Shown here piece after piece: positions 12,367 through 23,099 of a stretch of 64,000 bases of DNA. Made by a program: the position numbers and the translations under genes. The DNA is from Hanleya hanleyi. Its lineage: Eukaryota; Mollusca; Polyplacophora; Lepidopleurida; Hanleyidae. Position 1 is the stretch's first letter. The number at the start of each line of letters is the position of its first letter. Where the stretch lies: positions 1 to 64,000 of the forward strand of contig JAVTVY010039307.1 of assembly GCA_036873755.1 (NCBI GenBank). The letters run 5' to 3'. The notes beneath the pieces were generated by a model. The model had not been told where the DNA came from, ran no database searches, and saw only the letters and a program-made list of their open reading frames with translations.

Positions 12367-14478
12367 TCAGTCAGCCTGCGTTCGTCGCCCACAAGAGTAC
12401 TTCGATGTCAGCCCTACACCACAGGTCATCCCTCGACGATCACGGTCACCAACCGTATTTCCCCGACCATACGGTCGTGCATCCCCTGTCCACTTGCAGG
12501 CTAAAACGTAGTCATTAAAGCGCCTCGGTCGCTGGACACGACGTCCACGAGTCGTTCGTGGAGGACTCCACGTCTCCGGCAAGGCAATCTGCTCCTCCGG
12601 AAGTGGCGACTCGTCTTCAACAGGAGGATCAGGTGGTAATCCAACCTCGTAATCTGCCAATCTTGGAGGACGACGGGTTCTCCGTCCACTCCTCGTCTGC
12701 CGAGGTGCTGGAGATCTCACTACGGCTGGATGCTCCACCGGATATGGAAAGACCGTCGCGGGCTCCGAGTCATTCTCAGACTCGACATCACCATCATTCT
12801 CTGTAAACTCAGTGGTCTCACTATCCGACGTCTCTCTGGGGTAGAAGGGCTTAAGAAGATCACGATGGAATACACGGATGCCACCAGCCTCGTCGGTGAC
12901 ACGATATGTCACATCATTCAGGGCTTCTTTCACAACAAAAGACCCTCTCAAGCAAACCTGATCACCAGGCTTGTAACTGTGAGGAAAAGTTCTTGTATCG
13001 TCCACCACCAGTTGAAACGTGGATGCCGCCAAAGACGTTTTTGGTGGATCCAACGGTCGGGAATCATCTCGTCTACGGACTTGGGGGCAATTCGCTCGAT
13101 AATGGTCATGTTTACCGCACGTCCAGCACCTTGGTGTCCAGTCTCGGTTACTGTATGGCCGTTGTCGGCCACGCCTATGCCCCCATCTCGACCGGTATCT
13201 TCGTGGTTGTTGCTGTCGCGGCGATTCAGTGTCTCGCAGAATCTGTTCCAATACCCGCTTCATTTGTGTCAGATGCTGAGTCTCCGTTCCCATCTTTTTC
13301 TCTGCATGAACAGCTCTGGTTGTTGCCCATGTTTCATGTCGACGATATCTCTTGAATGCTTCCAGTTCCACAGCCGCATGTACTGCCGCATCCAAGTTCT
13401 TGGGTCGTGTCTGCCAGACTTGAAATCCCAGCTCATCACCGATGGCGTCCAGGAATTGATCCTTGGCTAGGGTATCCTGAACATCGTCTCCGGCGTCGGG
13501 ATAGGCCAGCTGTGCCAGGCAGATTAGTGCTTGAGCCAAACCCGGAAGGTCTTCGTCCCTCACGCGGTGTCTGGACTTCAGCTGTGCCTTGTACATGTCC
13601 ATCGGATTTGGCGGGGCAAAGTGCTTCTCCAAGGCTTCCTTCAAGCGATCGTAGTCGGTACTTCCTGGCGAAGACTTAAGGCTGGCTAACACCTGTTGCG
13701 CTGACCCACTTAAAGCGACGGCTAGGTATTGACCCTGTTGATGGTAGGTCCATTCGTTGATCACAGAGCAGTGCCCAAAGTGAGCCAAATAATCCCGCCA
13801 TGGCGTGGTACCATCGTAGGTAGCGGCCTTCACCATCGTCTTCGGCCGTCTAGGTTCCCCCATGGGCGTGGACGACTGTAACGGGTGGTCCCATGAAACT
13901 GAAGGTGGTTCGTCCCGGCGTCTTCTTGGCGGTGATTCATCTCGCCTCGACGTCGTCCCCGATGCGGCTCTGTCTCGACCCAGTTCCAGTCCGGCCGGCC
14001 CAGAATAAGTGTAATCTTCTGCCTTCGGTAGAGTCATCTCCTCACTGGCACTTTGATTTCTCAGTATCGTCGACATCTGTCCCATCATGGAGGTCATCGA
14101 TGTACACAAGACGTGGATGGCGCTACGATGGTCTTCTACCTCTCGCCTCAGGTCAACGTCAGGCTGCACGTCTTCTGGCTCACACCCTCTACTAGTTGGT
14201 CGATCTTCAGTAGCAATCACCGTTGACGGTTGAGGCGTCAGGTCGGCTGGTGGTTCCATCAGCACCGATTCTAGTTCTTGCGTGGACAAGTCAGGAAGAT
14301 TTTCGTAACCCAGTGTCGCAGTAGTTGATCGTCCGGAAGCCACGCCTCTTCCCGTCTCACGTCGTTCCCGTGGACTCTGCGTCGTGGAGTATTTCGGTCG
14401 GGCTCCTTTTCCGTCAGATGGTTGGACCCGGGCTCCCGGTTGTCGTAACTCGGCGCCGAAATCTCCAGTTATACTCAT
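12367..14478 (-). CDS. Gag with CCHC zinc knuckle fused in frame to an integrase C-terminal tail
   Basis: A 703-codon uninterrupted ORF and the only one of note in the LTR element; its start lies about 70 nt downstream of the primer-binding-like site. Residues 1-210 are charged and low complexity. Residues about 211-380 look like a retrotransposon Gag core (YDG.TPWRDYLAHF, then a helical region rich in Leu and Ala). A CCHC knuckle of the form C-x2-C-x4-H-x4-C lies at 451-464 (CWTCGKHDHYRANCPQ). From about residue 500 the sequence changes to the chromatin/GPY-F-type end of a Ty3/gypsy integrase: YKPGDQVCL, then TYRVTDEAGG and VFHRDLLKPFY. The last 150 residues are acidic and Arg/Pro-rich. What is seen is Gag directly followed by an integrase tail. 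The inference is that one in-frame internal deletion removed everything between, at about 13030. The open frame suggests selection or youth. Confidence 0.85.
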   Translation of the reverse strand: MSITGDFGAELRQPGARVQPSDGKGARPKYSTTQSPRERRETGRGVASGRSTTATLGYENLPDLSTQELESVLMEPPADLTPQPSTVIATEDRPTSRGCEPEDVQPDVDLRREVEDHRSAIHVLCTSMTSMMGQMSTILRNQSASEEMTLPKAEDYTYSGPAGLELGRDRAASGTTSRRDESPPRRRRDEPPSVSWDHPLQSSTPMGEPRRPKTMVKAATYDGTTPWRDYLAHFGHCSVINEWTYHQQGQYLAVALSGSAQQVLASLKSSPGSTDYDRLKEALEKHFAPPNPMDMYKAQLKSRHRVRDEDLPGLAQALICLAQLAYPDAGDDVQDTLAKDQFLDAIGDELGFQVWQTRPKNLDAAVHAAVELEAFKRYRRHETWATTRAVHAEKKMGTETQHLTQMKRVLEQILRDTESPRQQQPRRYRSRWGHRRGRQRPYSNRDWTPRCWTCGKHDHYRANCPQVRRRDDSRPLDPPKTSLAASTFQLVVDDTRTFPHSYKPGDQVCLRGSFVVKEALNDVTYRVTDEAGGIRVFHRDLLKPFYPRETSDSETTEFTENDGDVESENDSEPATVFPYPVEHPAVVRSPAPRQTRSGRRTRRPPRLADYEVGLPPDPPVEDESPLPEEQIALPETWSPPRTTRGRRVQRPRRFNDYVLACKWTGDARPYGRGNTVGDRDRRGMTCGVGLTSKYSCGRRTQAD

Positions 14479-14547
14479 GGCTGTCTGGTCCGGATCTATG
14501 CTATCCGCCAGGCTTGGTCTCCTTTCCTTCGTCTCCAGAAGTTGGCC

Positions 14548-14565
14548 ATCCCACCGCTGCCACCA
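14548..14565 (-). promoter_or_regulatory. Primer-binding-site-like sequence
   Basis: The minus strand reads TGGTGGCAGCGGTGGGAT, starting 2 nt inside the end of the 5' LTR. It begins with TGG, complementary to a tRNA CCA end. The tRNA species is not assigned. Confidence 0.65.
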
Positions 14566-14567
14566 GT

Positions 14568-17174
14568 TGAAACGTTTTTACTTCGATAACTTGGGATAAT
14601 GGATGTTTCAGATCCACAGAGTGCGTAGGGTCCCCAAGACAAACTGTCAGGCTACTGGGAACGCACTCGGGCACTGATCCTGGCCAACGAGGGAGTTCGA
14701 TTCAACCTGTAACCTTGTCTGGATCAAGGAGGTTGGAAAGGAAGACCTGTAATGACAGCCAAAGCAAATTAATGCAATACTGACATATAATTCTTTGAGC
14801 AGGTATACAGGATTCAAATCGTGGTAGCGTACAATCCCTGCAAAGAAGATCCCTACTCTATGAATTATCTGTACTCTTATAGTTATCATTAACCGAAGTT
14901 CAATAGAAAATACATACAAAATATATATAGCCCTAGCTATAACGCGAGCAGGCCTGGTCGCAGCCACAGTCTGGTCACGACCGGTTCTCTCATGGATGGG
15001 TCCAGCTTCTATCTTCCTTCCCCAGGGCTTCGCAGTAGGATCCAGCGTCTATCGTCTTTCCCCAGATATACGTGGTGAGGTCCAGCGTCTAGCTTCCTTC
15101 CCCAGGTCTTCGTTCACTCCCGTATGGAAGAACACTGCGTCGTGTCTCGTCTTACACGACTAGGCCCCTCCGTGGTTATGTCCGACGTGTGTCTTCCTTC
15201 CCCCGGTCTTCATCCCTCGGGTGGTATGGACTTCTCGTCGTCGCCGTGTCTCGTCTTACACGACTAAGCCCCTCCAAGCGTTGATAACCGTCAATGGATG
15301 CGGACGGCCTGGGCACGACAGTATTATCACGGTACAAAGGCTTCTACGGCACCGGCCCGTCTCTCTGTAACACCGCAGGACTATTTAACTGCACGGCTCA
15401 CCACAGCAGCAGACGGCACCCCTCGTAGGAATACATCCCCAGGCTTCAGCGACCCCGCTCACGGCGACTCACTCCGCGGCCTGGCTCCAAGGATGAATCA
15501 TCAAGGCTAGAGTTCACGGCTACACGGTCCACATAGGATCGGACATCAATAACACACGGTGGATAGGCAGGCACCTGGTCTAGTAACCCTCTTCCTATAC
15601 TACTGTATGGGCACCTGGAATCGGCACCCTCCTTCTATACTACTGTATGGTCAACTAGTATAGGAACCCTCCTTCTATACTACTGTATGGTCAACTAGTA
15701 TAGGAACCCTCCTTCTATACTACTGTATGGTCAGTTGACCCTTGAACCCTCTCTCTATACTACTGCAGGGTCTTCCGCAATAGATGGGCATCAGGTCAGG
15801 GATTCCCCCTCTATATACTACTGTATGAGACAGTAGTAATCTATCATTGGCCGTGAATTACTCAATATATGTACAGGTTGGTGAGCGACTGTACTTATGG
15901 AGGCGTGAATGAATAATCGTTCATCGTACGATTAACTGGGTAGATGTATATTTATCAAGCTATAGGCTCGAACCTATAGCTTGTGGGTGTTAGCGTGAAT
16001 GTATTTCAACCCGTGGGTTGTGGTTTAAGTACATGTGTGCATGAATAATTGTTTATGTAGGAACTGTGTATGATTTGGTTTAGCTATATCCTCTTCACAG
16101 AGACTCGCATCCCCTACCGGATATAGCTTAATAGATACACTAACCACAGCGCAATCCCTGAACAACTGTGCGATACGATTGAAGGCAAGGAGAGATGCGG
16201 TTAATGTATGGCCATTTTATCGACACGAACGCCGTTAGTTAATTCCCAGAGCTGAGCCCGTACTAGCGTACGGTAGAGAATAAGAATAACCATTGGCGAT
16301 AAGTGTCTATACTCTTAACTTCCAGCGCAATATCCGTTCAACTTTGCAATACGGTTGAAGGCGGATAGAGATCGAAGCAGAGTAAACACAGCCCGGGCAT
16401 GTGAATGTAAGTGTGTGTAATGAATGCTACGATGTTATAATATTCGGCGGCCTGGTCACGGCCCGGCGGCGGCACAAATTCGGCGGCGGTACAAATTCGG
16501 CGGCGGTACTTCTCCACTTCGGCGGCGGTCTTTCTCCGGCCCGGCAATGTATTGGATTTCTTCTCCCAAAATGATTTTGCGTGTGCTCTCACCTCGATGT
16601 TTCTGCTGGTCTGCCTCGTTTCAGCGGGAGTCCGGCTTATATAGGGCTACCGCTCTTCTGCGGATAAAGGTAGAAACAAACGTCGAAAATGACAGCGCCC
16701 TCTTTATTGTCACTTACACCACTCCCCGATCAGTTTATCTGGACTTCGCTGAATAAATATGGCTATGGAGGAATAAACAATAATTCATAATGGACGTAAC
16801 TGGTAAATCTCAGCTTCCAACTCTCTCTGGTTAATTCATACGAAGACCGCAAAGTTCACTGTCCCTCATCTACATATCTCGAATGTTGACTTCCGGATTC
16901 CTGACTGACGTCATCTACAGCGAAGCGAGTGGGCTCACCAGAGTCCCTCTCACCGTTCCAACTGATCGTTTGAGATAACTTCACCGGGATTTCGAGGCAT
17001 TGTCTGTCTCACGGATTATCATAGTTCATTCCAGGAAAATTACAGCGTTGAATTCCATCAGGTAAGTCAACCGCACACATAAACACAATGTAACTTTCGA
17101 TTTCACATAGTCACGTAACATTCAGAAGCTGTGATTTATGAAAGGGGTCGTTGTCAACCTGCACTTTCGTTACA
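14568..17174 (-). repeat. 5' LTR (right copy, 2.6 kb)
   Basis: The longer of the two LTRs, running TGAAACG to CGTTACA. The part missing from the other copy (about 14600-15258) contains about four ~50-bp subrepeats with TCCAGC.TCTA.CTTCCTTCCCC (near 15000-15200) and a twice-occurring TCGTCTTACACGACTA.GCCCC. It also holds the 40-bp minisatellite, GGCGGCGGTAC repeats near 16490, and the TATATAAG site at 16638-16645 (minus). Confidence 0.9.
16638..16645 (-). promoter_or_regulatory. TATA-box-like motif of the 5' LTR
   Basis: Same TATATAAGCC context as in the other LTR. In the 5' LTR it would drive transcription leftwards through the gag ORF. Confidence 0.55.
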
Positions 17175-17178
17175 GTCA
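17175..17178 (+). other. Right target-site duplication of the LTR retrotransposon
   Basis: GTCA, matching 10318-10321. The following AATATTATTCAGCG continues the foldback arm, as seen by comparison with its reverse complement near 19650. Confidence 0.9.
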
Positions 17179-18268
17179 AATATTATTCAGCGTTGATTGC
17201 TGCATCGAATAGTTACAAGATACTATCACTATTTGTTGGGTATGACGTCACACAGGGACCATACATACAACAGTAGGAGTAGTAGCGAAAGTGGGCGTTT
17301 TAGGGGTGCTTGAGGGTATGCTGAGCGATTGAGGGACAATTCTTGGTCAGAATGCGTCGTGTGAGATGTCAAAGTGAAGCCCTCGGTATGTAGGGCACGA
17401 CTTGGGGGATCTCCACATGATCTGTGACGTCATTGGTGACGTCATCAGTAGGAGCAGTTGCCAAAGTAGGCATTTTGAGGTTGTGAAGGAAGGTTTTTTT
17501 GGGTAGAGATGGACCATCCTTGGTCTAAATGGACCGTGTGGGCTGTCATCTTGTAACTCTCTGCATGTAGACGACGAATGGTATGCTTTTTGTTGGAAGT
17601 CGCATCGTGCTGCTCATGCGCAGTTGAGCAGTAGTAACAAAAAATGTCATTTTGGGCGTGGGCAATGATATGTTTGGGCAATCAAGGGACCCATGTTTGG
17701 TCCAAATGGACAGGTTGGGGTATCCTAGTGAAGCTTTCGTGTGATAGTCAGACAGGCGTGATTTTTATTGGAATTCAGGCCAATCTGCGCATGCGCAGTT
17801 GGGGTGTAGTAAGTAAAGTGGTCATTCTGGAGGTGCGCAGGGGTATATCTGAGAGATTGAGGTCCTACAGCTCATCAAAAGATGGAGTGTAGGGTGTCAT
17901 CTTGAAGCTCTCGTGGTGTAGACCACGACCTGAGGGATTTCCAGGTCATCTGCGACGTCATCAGTATGAGTGGTACGAAAGTGGCAATTTTAGGGATGCG
18001 TAGTGGTGTGTTTGACAGACTGAGGGACCATTCTTGGTCCGAATGCGACATGTGGGGTATCATATCGAAGCTTTCGCGGAACAGCGTCCGACTGGTCCGG
18101 TGTGTCATAGAAGTAGGGGATATGTCTATCATGCGCAGACAGCGAATAGTGGAGAAGGGGCACCTGAATGGGATTTTAGACTTGAGGTGGACCATTCGTG
18201 GTCCGAATGGTTTGTGTGGGATTTCGTAGTGAATGGCTCGTGGGTTAGCCTCTGATTGGACTGGTATC
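17179..18268 (+). repeat. Inner part of the left foldback arm, about six ~175-bp modules
   Basis: Reverse complement of about 18564-19640. Internally it is a degenerate tandem array: a TTTT.GGG.TG block recurs near 17300, 17472, 17648, 17822, 17985 and 18170. Each is followed by a GAGGGACCATTCTTGGTC-like block, a GTGTGGGGTATCAT-like block and a GAAGC.TTCG block. It includes a perfect TGCGCATGCGCA (17786-17797) and TGACGTCA-type motifs. ORFs of about 80 codons occur in both arms only because the arms match. Confidence 0.85.
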
Positions 18269-18269
18269 A

Positions 18270-18562
18270 TCGCACGCATCCTGGTGTACCATATGCACTA
18301 CGGGCTATAGTGTACAGGGTGTACCACAGATACGTGCGCATGCCTGCGTTGACATCACTTTCTGTCTCCAAGACCTCCAAGCTCCGATTCCAAGAACTCC
18401 GAGCTCCGAGAGCTCCGACTTCAAAAGCTCTAAGCTCCAAGTTCTCAACCGAACCATCCCACAGCTTCGAGCTCCGCATTTTCTCAGATGGCGGCTTCTG
18501 ATTGGATAAGAGCTCTATACTACTGTCAGACTGTACATTTGCAGAACGATGATAATAGGCTA
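18270..18562. repeat. Foldback loop with a degenerate AAGCTCCGA minisatellite
   Basis: Unpaired centre of the foldback transposon. From 18365 to 18480 it is built from a degenerate 9-11 bp unit (AAGCTCCGA, GAGCTCCGA, AAGCTCT). No transposase fragment is visible. Confidence 0.7.
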
Positions 18563-18563
18563 C

Positions 18564-19918
18564 ACACCAGTCCAATCCGACGCTACCCTACGAGCCCTTC
18601 ACTACGAAACCCCTCACGACCCATTCGGACGGTTCACCTCGATTCTAAAATTCCATTCCAGTGCCCCTTTCCCACTATTTGCTGTCTGCGCATGCTAGCC
18701 ATATCCCCCACTTCTATGACACACCGGACCAGTCGGACGCTGTTCCACGAAAGCTTCGATATGATACCCCACACGTCCCATTCGGACCAAGAATGGTCGC
18801 TCACTCTCTCAAACACACCACTACGCACTCCTAAAATGACCGCTTTCGTTACCACTCGTACTAATGATGTCGCCAATGACATCACAGATGACATGGAAAT
18901 CCCTCAGGTCGTGGTCTACACCACGAGAGCTTCAAGATGACACCCTACACTCCATCTTTGGATGAGATATAGGACCTCAATCTCTCAGATATACCCCTGC
19001 GCACCTCCAGAATGGCCACTTTACTCACTACACCCCAACTGCGCATTCGCAGATTGGCCTGAATTCCAATAAAAAACACGCCTGTCTGACTATCCCACGA
19101 AAGCTTCACTAGGATACCCCAACCTGTCCATTTAGACCAAACATGGGTCCCTTGATTGCCCATACATGTCATTGCCCACATCCAAAATGACATCTTTTGT
19201 TACTACTGCTCAACTGCGCATGAGTAGCACGATGCGACTTCCAACAAAAACCATACCATTCGTCGTCTACATGCAGAGAGTTACAAGATGAAACCCAACA
19301 CGGTCCATTTAGACCACGGATGGTCCATCTTTCCCCAAAAAACCTTCCTTCACAACCTCAAAATGCCTACTTTGGCTACTACTCCTACTGATGACGTCAC
19401 CAATGACGTCACAGATCACGTGGAGATTCCTCAAGTCGTGACCTACATACCGAGGGCTTCACTTTGACATCTCACACGACGCATTCGGACCAACAATGGT
19501 CCCTCAATCGCTCAAGCATACCCTCACGCACCCCCAAAACGCCCACTTTCGCTACTACTCCTACTGTTGTATGTATGGTCCCTGTGTGACGTCATACCCA
19601 ACAAATAGTGATAGTATCTTGTAACTATTCGATGCAGCAATCAATGCTGAATAATATGTGACCAACATTATAAAGTTTGGATAATAATTGTGGAAGATAA
19701 GACTATTCTTGTAACCCTACCCCCCCTATTGTCACAAAAATTGTACTTACTAACACAGGGGTAATTTAAAAGTGATTAAAAGGGTAGCGAGTCCCAGTTT
19801 ATCGACTGTTAACAAATTGTTTCTTATTTCACATGTCCTAAAGCACATAAAAAACATAGTTTCGGTCTGTAGTGAAGGGGGGGGGGGGGTTCAAGGTGAG
19901 CCCTAGTAGCTCACAGAC
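18564..19918 (-). repeat. Right foldback arm (uninterrupted)
   Basis: Uninterrupted reverse complement of the two-part left arm, ending in a G-homopolymer (19877-19890) and AGCTCACAGAC next to TA. Because it lacks the retroelement it works as an in-window record of the empty insertion site near 19665. Confidence 0.85.
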
Positions 19919-19920
19919 TA

Positions 19921-20640
19921 TAAGAGTGAAACAAACTTGAGCGTGACATTAAGCCAAATTTCCTCCGTGAACATACATGATCTGAATGATTTGGAACGAC
20001 TATTTAGAGTAGACATTGGAATTGTGACTTATATATCTACATGTAGTATATATCGGCCGTGTGAAGGTGATATCAACATAATTCGAAACGTGCCGTACAT
20101 GTATATCTGTAAATTGATAAGAGCTTCGTTAGGTCCAGAAATGTTTTGATTTCCACTGTAGCTCCGGGTCGGAAAGATCGGGGATCCCCAATTAAAGCAC
20201 AAGAAAATGAGTCACAAAGATAGACGATGTATTAAGAAGGATATCTGGACTGAATATTCAAACCAGGAGGTGAATATTGCCAGTTTTATAGGTTAAGAAT
20301 CAGGGGGACTTGAGAGATTTTGACATTTTGTTTGTCAGGTTGAAATTTTCAAAAAGGCACTCAATTATCAAGGGTGCATTATTTCATCTCAGAAAGATAG
20401 GAAACATAATTAAACACAAGAAAATATGACTATTTCTTTGAAGTAATTCGAAAAAATGACCGTCAAAATTTCAAAAATGTCCTAATTCCCCTTAAGGAAT
20501 ATTTAGCGCAGGACCAGAGCGTATAGCGACCTCAGAATAAGCACCTAAGAATGAGTCAGGAAATAATTTTATTAGGAAAATAGCTAGGTCAAAAAGTGTG
20601 ACACTGAACATTCTGGGGTAAGAAAGCGCTGATTCGGAGG
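19921..20640. other. Stretch without recognisable gene
   Basis: AT-rich DNA between the foldback transposon and the first 122-bp array. No gene seen. Confidence 0.4.
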
Positions 20641-21115
20641 GTATGGTTGTCACACCCGAAACGCACGAAAGTGAACCAGAGAGAGAGAGAGATAATTTAT
20701 CGGAAAGATCTCTAAACCACGCCTAAAATGAGCGAGAGAGATAGATAGCTGTATTAGGACGATATATTAAACACGTTTAAAGGCGAGTCATAGAGACAAC
20801 AATTAAGAAGATATCTAATCCACGCTTAACGTGAGCCAGTGAGATAAATAATTGTATTAGGACGATATATTAAACGCGCTGAAAGGCGCGTCAAAGAGAT
20901 AACATCTCAACAGATATATAAACCACACCTAAAGTGAGCGAGAGAGATGGTTAGTTGTATTAGGATGATATATTAAACACGTTTAAAGGCGAGTTAAAGG
21001 GATAACAACTAGGAAGATATCTAAACCACGCTTAAAGTGAGTCAGAGAGATAGATAATTGTATTAGGAAGATACCTTAAACACGCTTAAAGGTGAGTCAA
21101 AGAGTTAACAAGCGC
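20640..21115 (+). repeat. Tandem array of a ~122-bp unit, first block
   Basis: The unit contains TATTAGGACGATATATTAAA, CACG.TTAAAGGCGAGTCA and GGAAGATATCTAAACCACG, followed by AGTGAGCCAGAGAGATAGAT. Starts at 20745 and 20868 give about 123 bp. The unit looks like a dimer of two related ~60-bp halves (ATATTAAACACGC.TAAAG and ATCTAAACCACGC.TAAAG). The same array recurs at 23100-23560 and 26165-26310. Confidence 0.85.
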
Positions 21116-21680
21116 TGGATGAGCGCAAAGACCTCCGTCGAGGCAACAGGGTCCGTAGCGTAATACATCACTGAATAACATACGGCCGGATGCCAAGCTC
21201 AATTTTGCATTTGTTGGACGTTAGCTTCATCAATGGTAATTAATCTGGGATTGAGGGTTCCTCACTAGCATGTCCAGACAGGGATGTGAAAGTGACATTC
21301 CCAGCAAATCATTTTTGTTTGATTTGACGTGCTTGAAATATTGGGGTATGGAATAGAGTATATTGATGGAAAACCTGGAAAAGTGCTTGAGACATTAGGC
21401 CCCATCCCACCCACACCTCCCCATGAGAGGATCCCCTCACCCAAATCAACACGTTAGCGACAGAAATGAGACCCTGTGTGCCTAGTTGTACCAACTTGCT
21501 TGTGATTTTGTGCTATAGGCCCAACACAGCAACACTTCATATTTTGTATGTGTACAGTATAGCATCATCATTGATGAGAGAATGCTCTTCAAAACACACC
21601 TGATTTTACCGACACTTCGTTCTGATCTGTCTCAACATCATATGATGAGGATTCAATGCGCTCGGTATAATTTTGTATAC
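21116..21680 (+). repeat. Dispersed repeat, copy 1 (matches 52845-53985)
   Basis: Shared order of blocks with the copy at 52845: AGACCTCCGTCGAGGCAA, then TTGAAATATTGGG.TATGGAA, TAGAGTATAT, GAAATGAGACCCTGT and GTACCAACTTGCTT, and finally GACA.TTCGTTCTGAT. The TE class is unknown and no coding frame is conserved. Confidence 0.65.
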
Positions 21681-23099
21681 TGGTGTTACCTTCGCCTTCA
21701 CCTTACTGTATCAATGACCATGGACTTGTACATGTATCACATTCACATTGAATGGTGATGGCTGATGAGAATATTGCCACTATGGAACAAATGGCTGGAT
21801 TCCACGCAGCAAATATTTATTGTGTAACAGTGAGAAGAAAATTAATTGTATAAACATTCCAAGCCTCATTGAACACAAGCCGCACCATACTTGATATGAA
21901 TATAACGCGCGTACATTAGCTCGCTTGGACGTCGCTTAGTTAAATATGGACAGACTCGCAAAAATCTCAAAATTTTCAAAAGCCACAAAAATGCCCTCGG
22001 CTTGTACAGAGTAAGTAAAAATACTTATGTACAACTTGATGTTTAGAAATGACTGTGTTGAGCGGTTCTATTCCCAACTTCTCTTTTATTCTATGTCATA
22101 GAGGACAGGGTTTGGTAGATAATTAAAAACTGTATTAACTCGGCTTCACATTTTAGAGAATGACTTTAATTGAGCCAAAGATGAAAGAGAAATACACTTA
22201 TAAAAAAATCTATTTAAAAAAATATATGTTTATATTAATTTCCATAATTTATTGAAAAAAACTATACGTAGACTTCGACCACCCAATATCCCACAGGCCA
22301 GGCAACTGTGAGAACAAGTGAAAGATACCCATCGAGTTGAGCGGATTTGCAGATAAACAACAACAAAAAATTGCACTTTGTGCCTCACGAGGCCCTTCTC
22401 CATAGAGTGCATGCCAGTTATTTTTCTAGACTACAACAACAACAGTTTTTGCCTGTATCACAGTCCGAGCTTCCGATTACCCTTCAACCTTACCCAGACG
22501 ACGGATAATTTTTGACAGATTGTCCGGCTAGGTTGTTGATCGGATTCACAGATAACGATTGAAGCATGGGAAGATATATTTTTTCAGTCGCTATCTCCCC
22601 AACCCTCACCCCCCAACTAAAAAAAAAAAGAAAAGAAAAAGCCGAGAGAGTTCTTCGGAGTTTTACGTTTTTGACCTCTGACTTTGAATTTGACTTCTCA
22701 CTTCCGACTCGCATCCTGGTGTATGACACTCGTCCTTTATCTTTTTGCCGATTCAGGGATTCTCGAGGAAGTTTCCAATTATACTATCTGGAATGCGATT
22801 TTTTCTTTCGTGAAAATTTACTTTTTATGAAAGCACAGGTTTGTCTTCGTCGCATACCGGCCATCTGCACCAGCGCGAAGCAAGTACACGCGCGAATTTA
22901 GTACCCTCGAATAAAGAGACCCGGTGGAAGCGCTGCAAAGGATACACACCTTTTGTGACGTAAGCATTCATTTGTGTCCAAAGAAAAGATTCAAGATTTC
23001 GTCGGGAACCATGACGATCCCTATTGGAAATACTATGAGTCGTGGGTTCCCCATATGACAATTATTTGGCGGGAGATTTCACGTTGCGCTCCTAGACCT
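21681..23099. other. Stretch without recognisable gene; A-rich run near 22620
   Basis: AT-rich. A block around 22240-22330 (CATAATTTATTGAAAA ... CAATATCCCACAGGCCAGGC) recurs diverged at 31005-31065. An ORF of 111 codons (22566-22901) has no recognised domain. A short inverted repeat flanks 23097-23122 (CCTCCGTC...GACGGAGG). Confidence 0.4.

Larger units (their letters stand above)
10322..17174 (-). mobile_element. Non-autonomous Ty3/gypsy-like LTR retrotransposon
   Basis: Two long direct repeats flank a 2.4-kb internal region. Both LTRs begin TGAAACGTTTTTACTT and end in CGTTACA, i.e. TG...CA, and a 4-bp GTCA duplication brackets the element. Transcription is on the minus strand: a primer-binding-like site lies 2 nt inside the right LTR and a purine-rich tract directly abuts the left LTR. 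The single long ORF encodes Gag fused to an integrase tail. Protease, reverse transcriptase, RNase H and the integrase core are absent, so mobility would need enzymes supplied in trans. The two LTRs are very similar apart from indels, suggesting a fairly recent insertion, though I did not calculate divergence. Confidence 0.93.
10065..19918. mobile_element. Long foldback DNA transposon (TA target duplication), interrupted by an LTR element
   Basis: The outer ends are inverted repeats: GTCCGTGAGCTACTAAGGCT at 10065 and its near-complement ending in AGCTCACAGAC at 19918, each flanked by TA (10063-10064 and 19919-19920). The inverted arms are very long. The left arm is 10065-10321 plus 17179-about 18268, and the right arm is about 18564-19918, some 1.35 kb each around a loop of about 0.3 kb. 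Without the 6.85-kb retroelement the transposon would be about 3.0 kb. Each arm starts with a C- or G-homopolymer next to the terminus. Most of each arm consists of about six degenerate ~175-bp modules. No transposase is visible, so it must be non-autonomous. The TA duplication fits Tc1/mariner-like or related enzymes, but the superfamily cannot be settled from the ends alone. Confidence 0.85.

Noticed and set aside
12730..13470. 246-codon plus-strand ORF
   Set aside because: Shadow of the minus-strand Gag ORF; composition shows no domain.
17644..19193. Matching ~82-codon ORFs in opposite orientation that looked like a conserved protein pair
   Set aside because: They lie at corresponding places in the two foldback arms, so their similarity is nucleotide-level. 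No start context, domain or codon bias supports coding.
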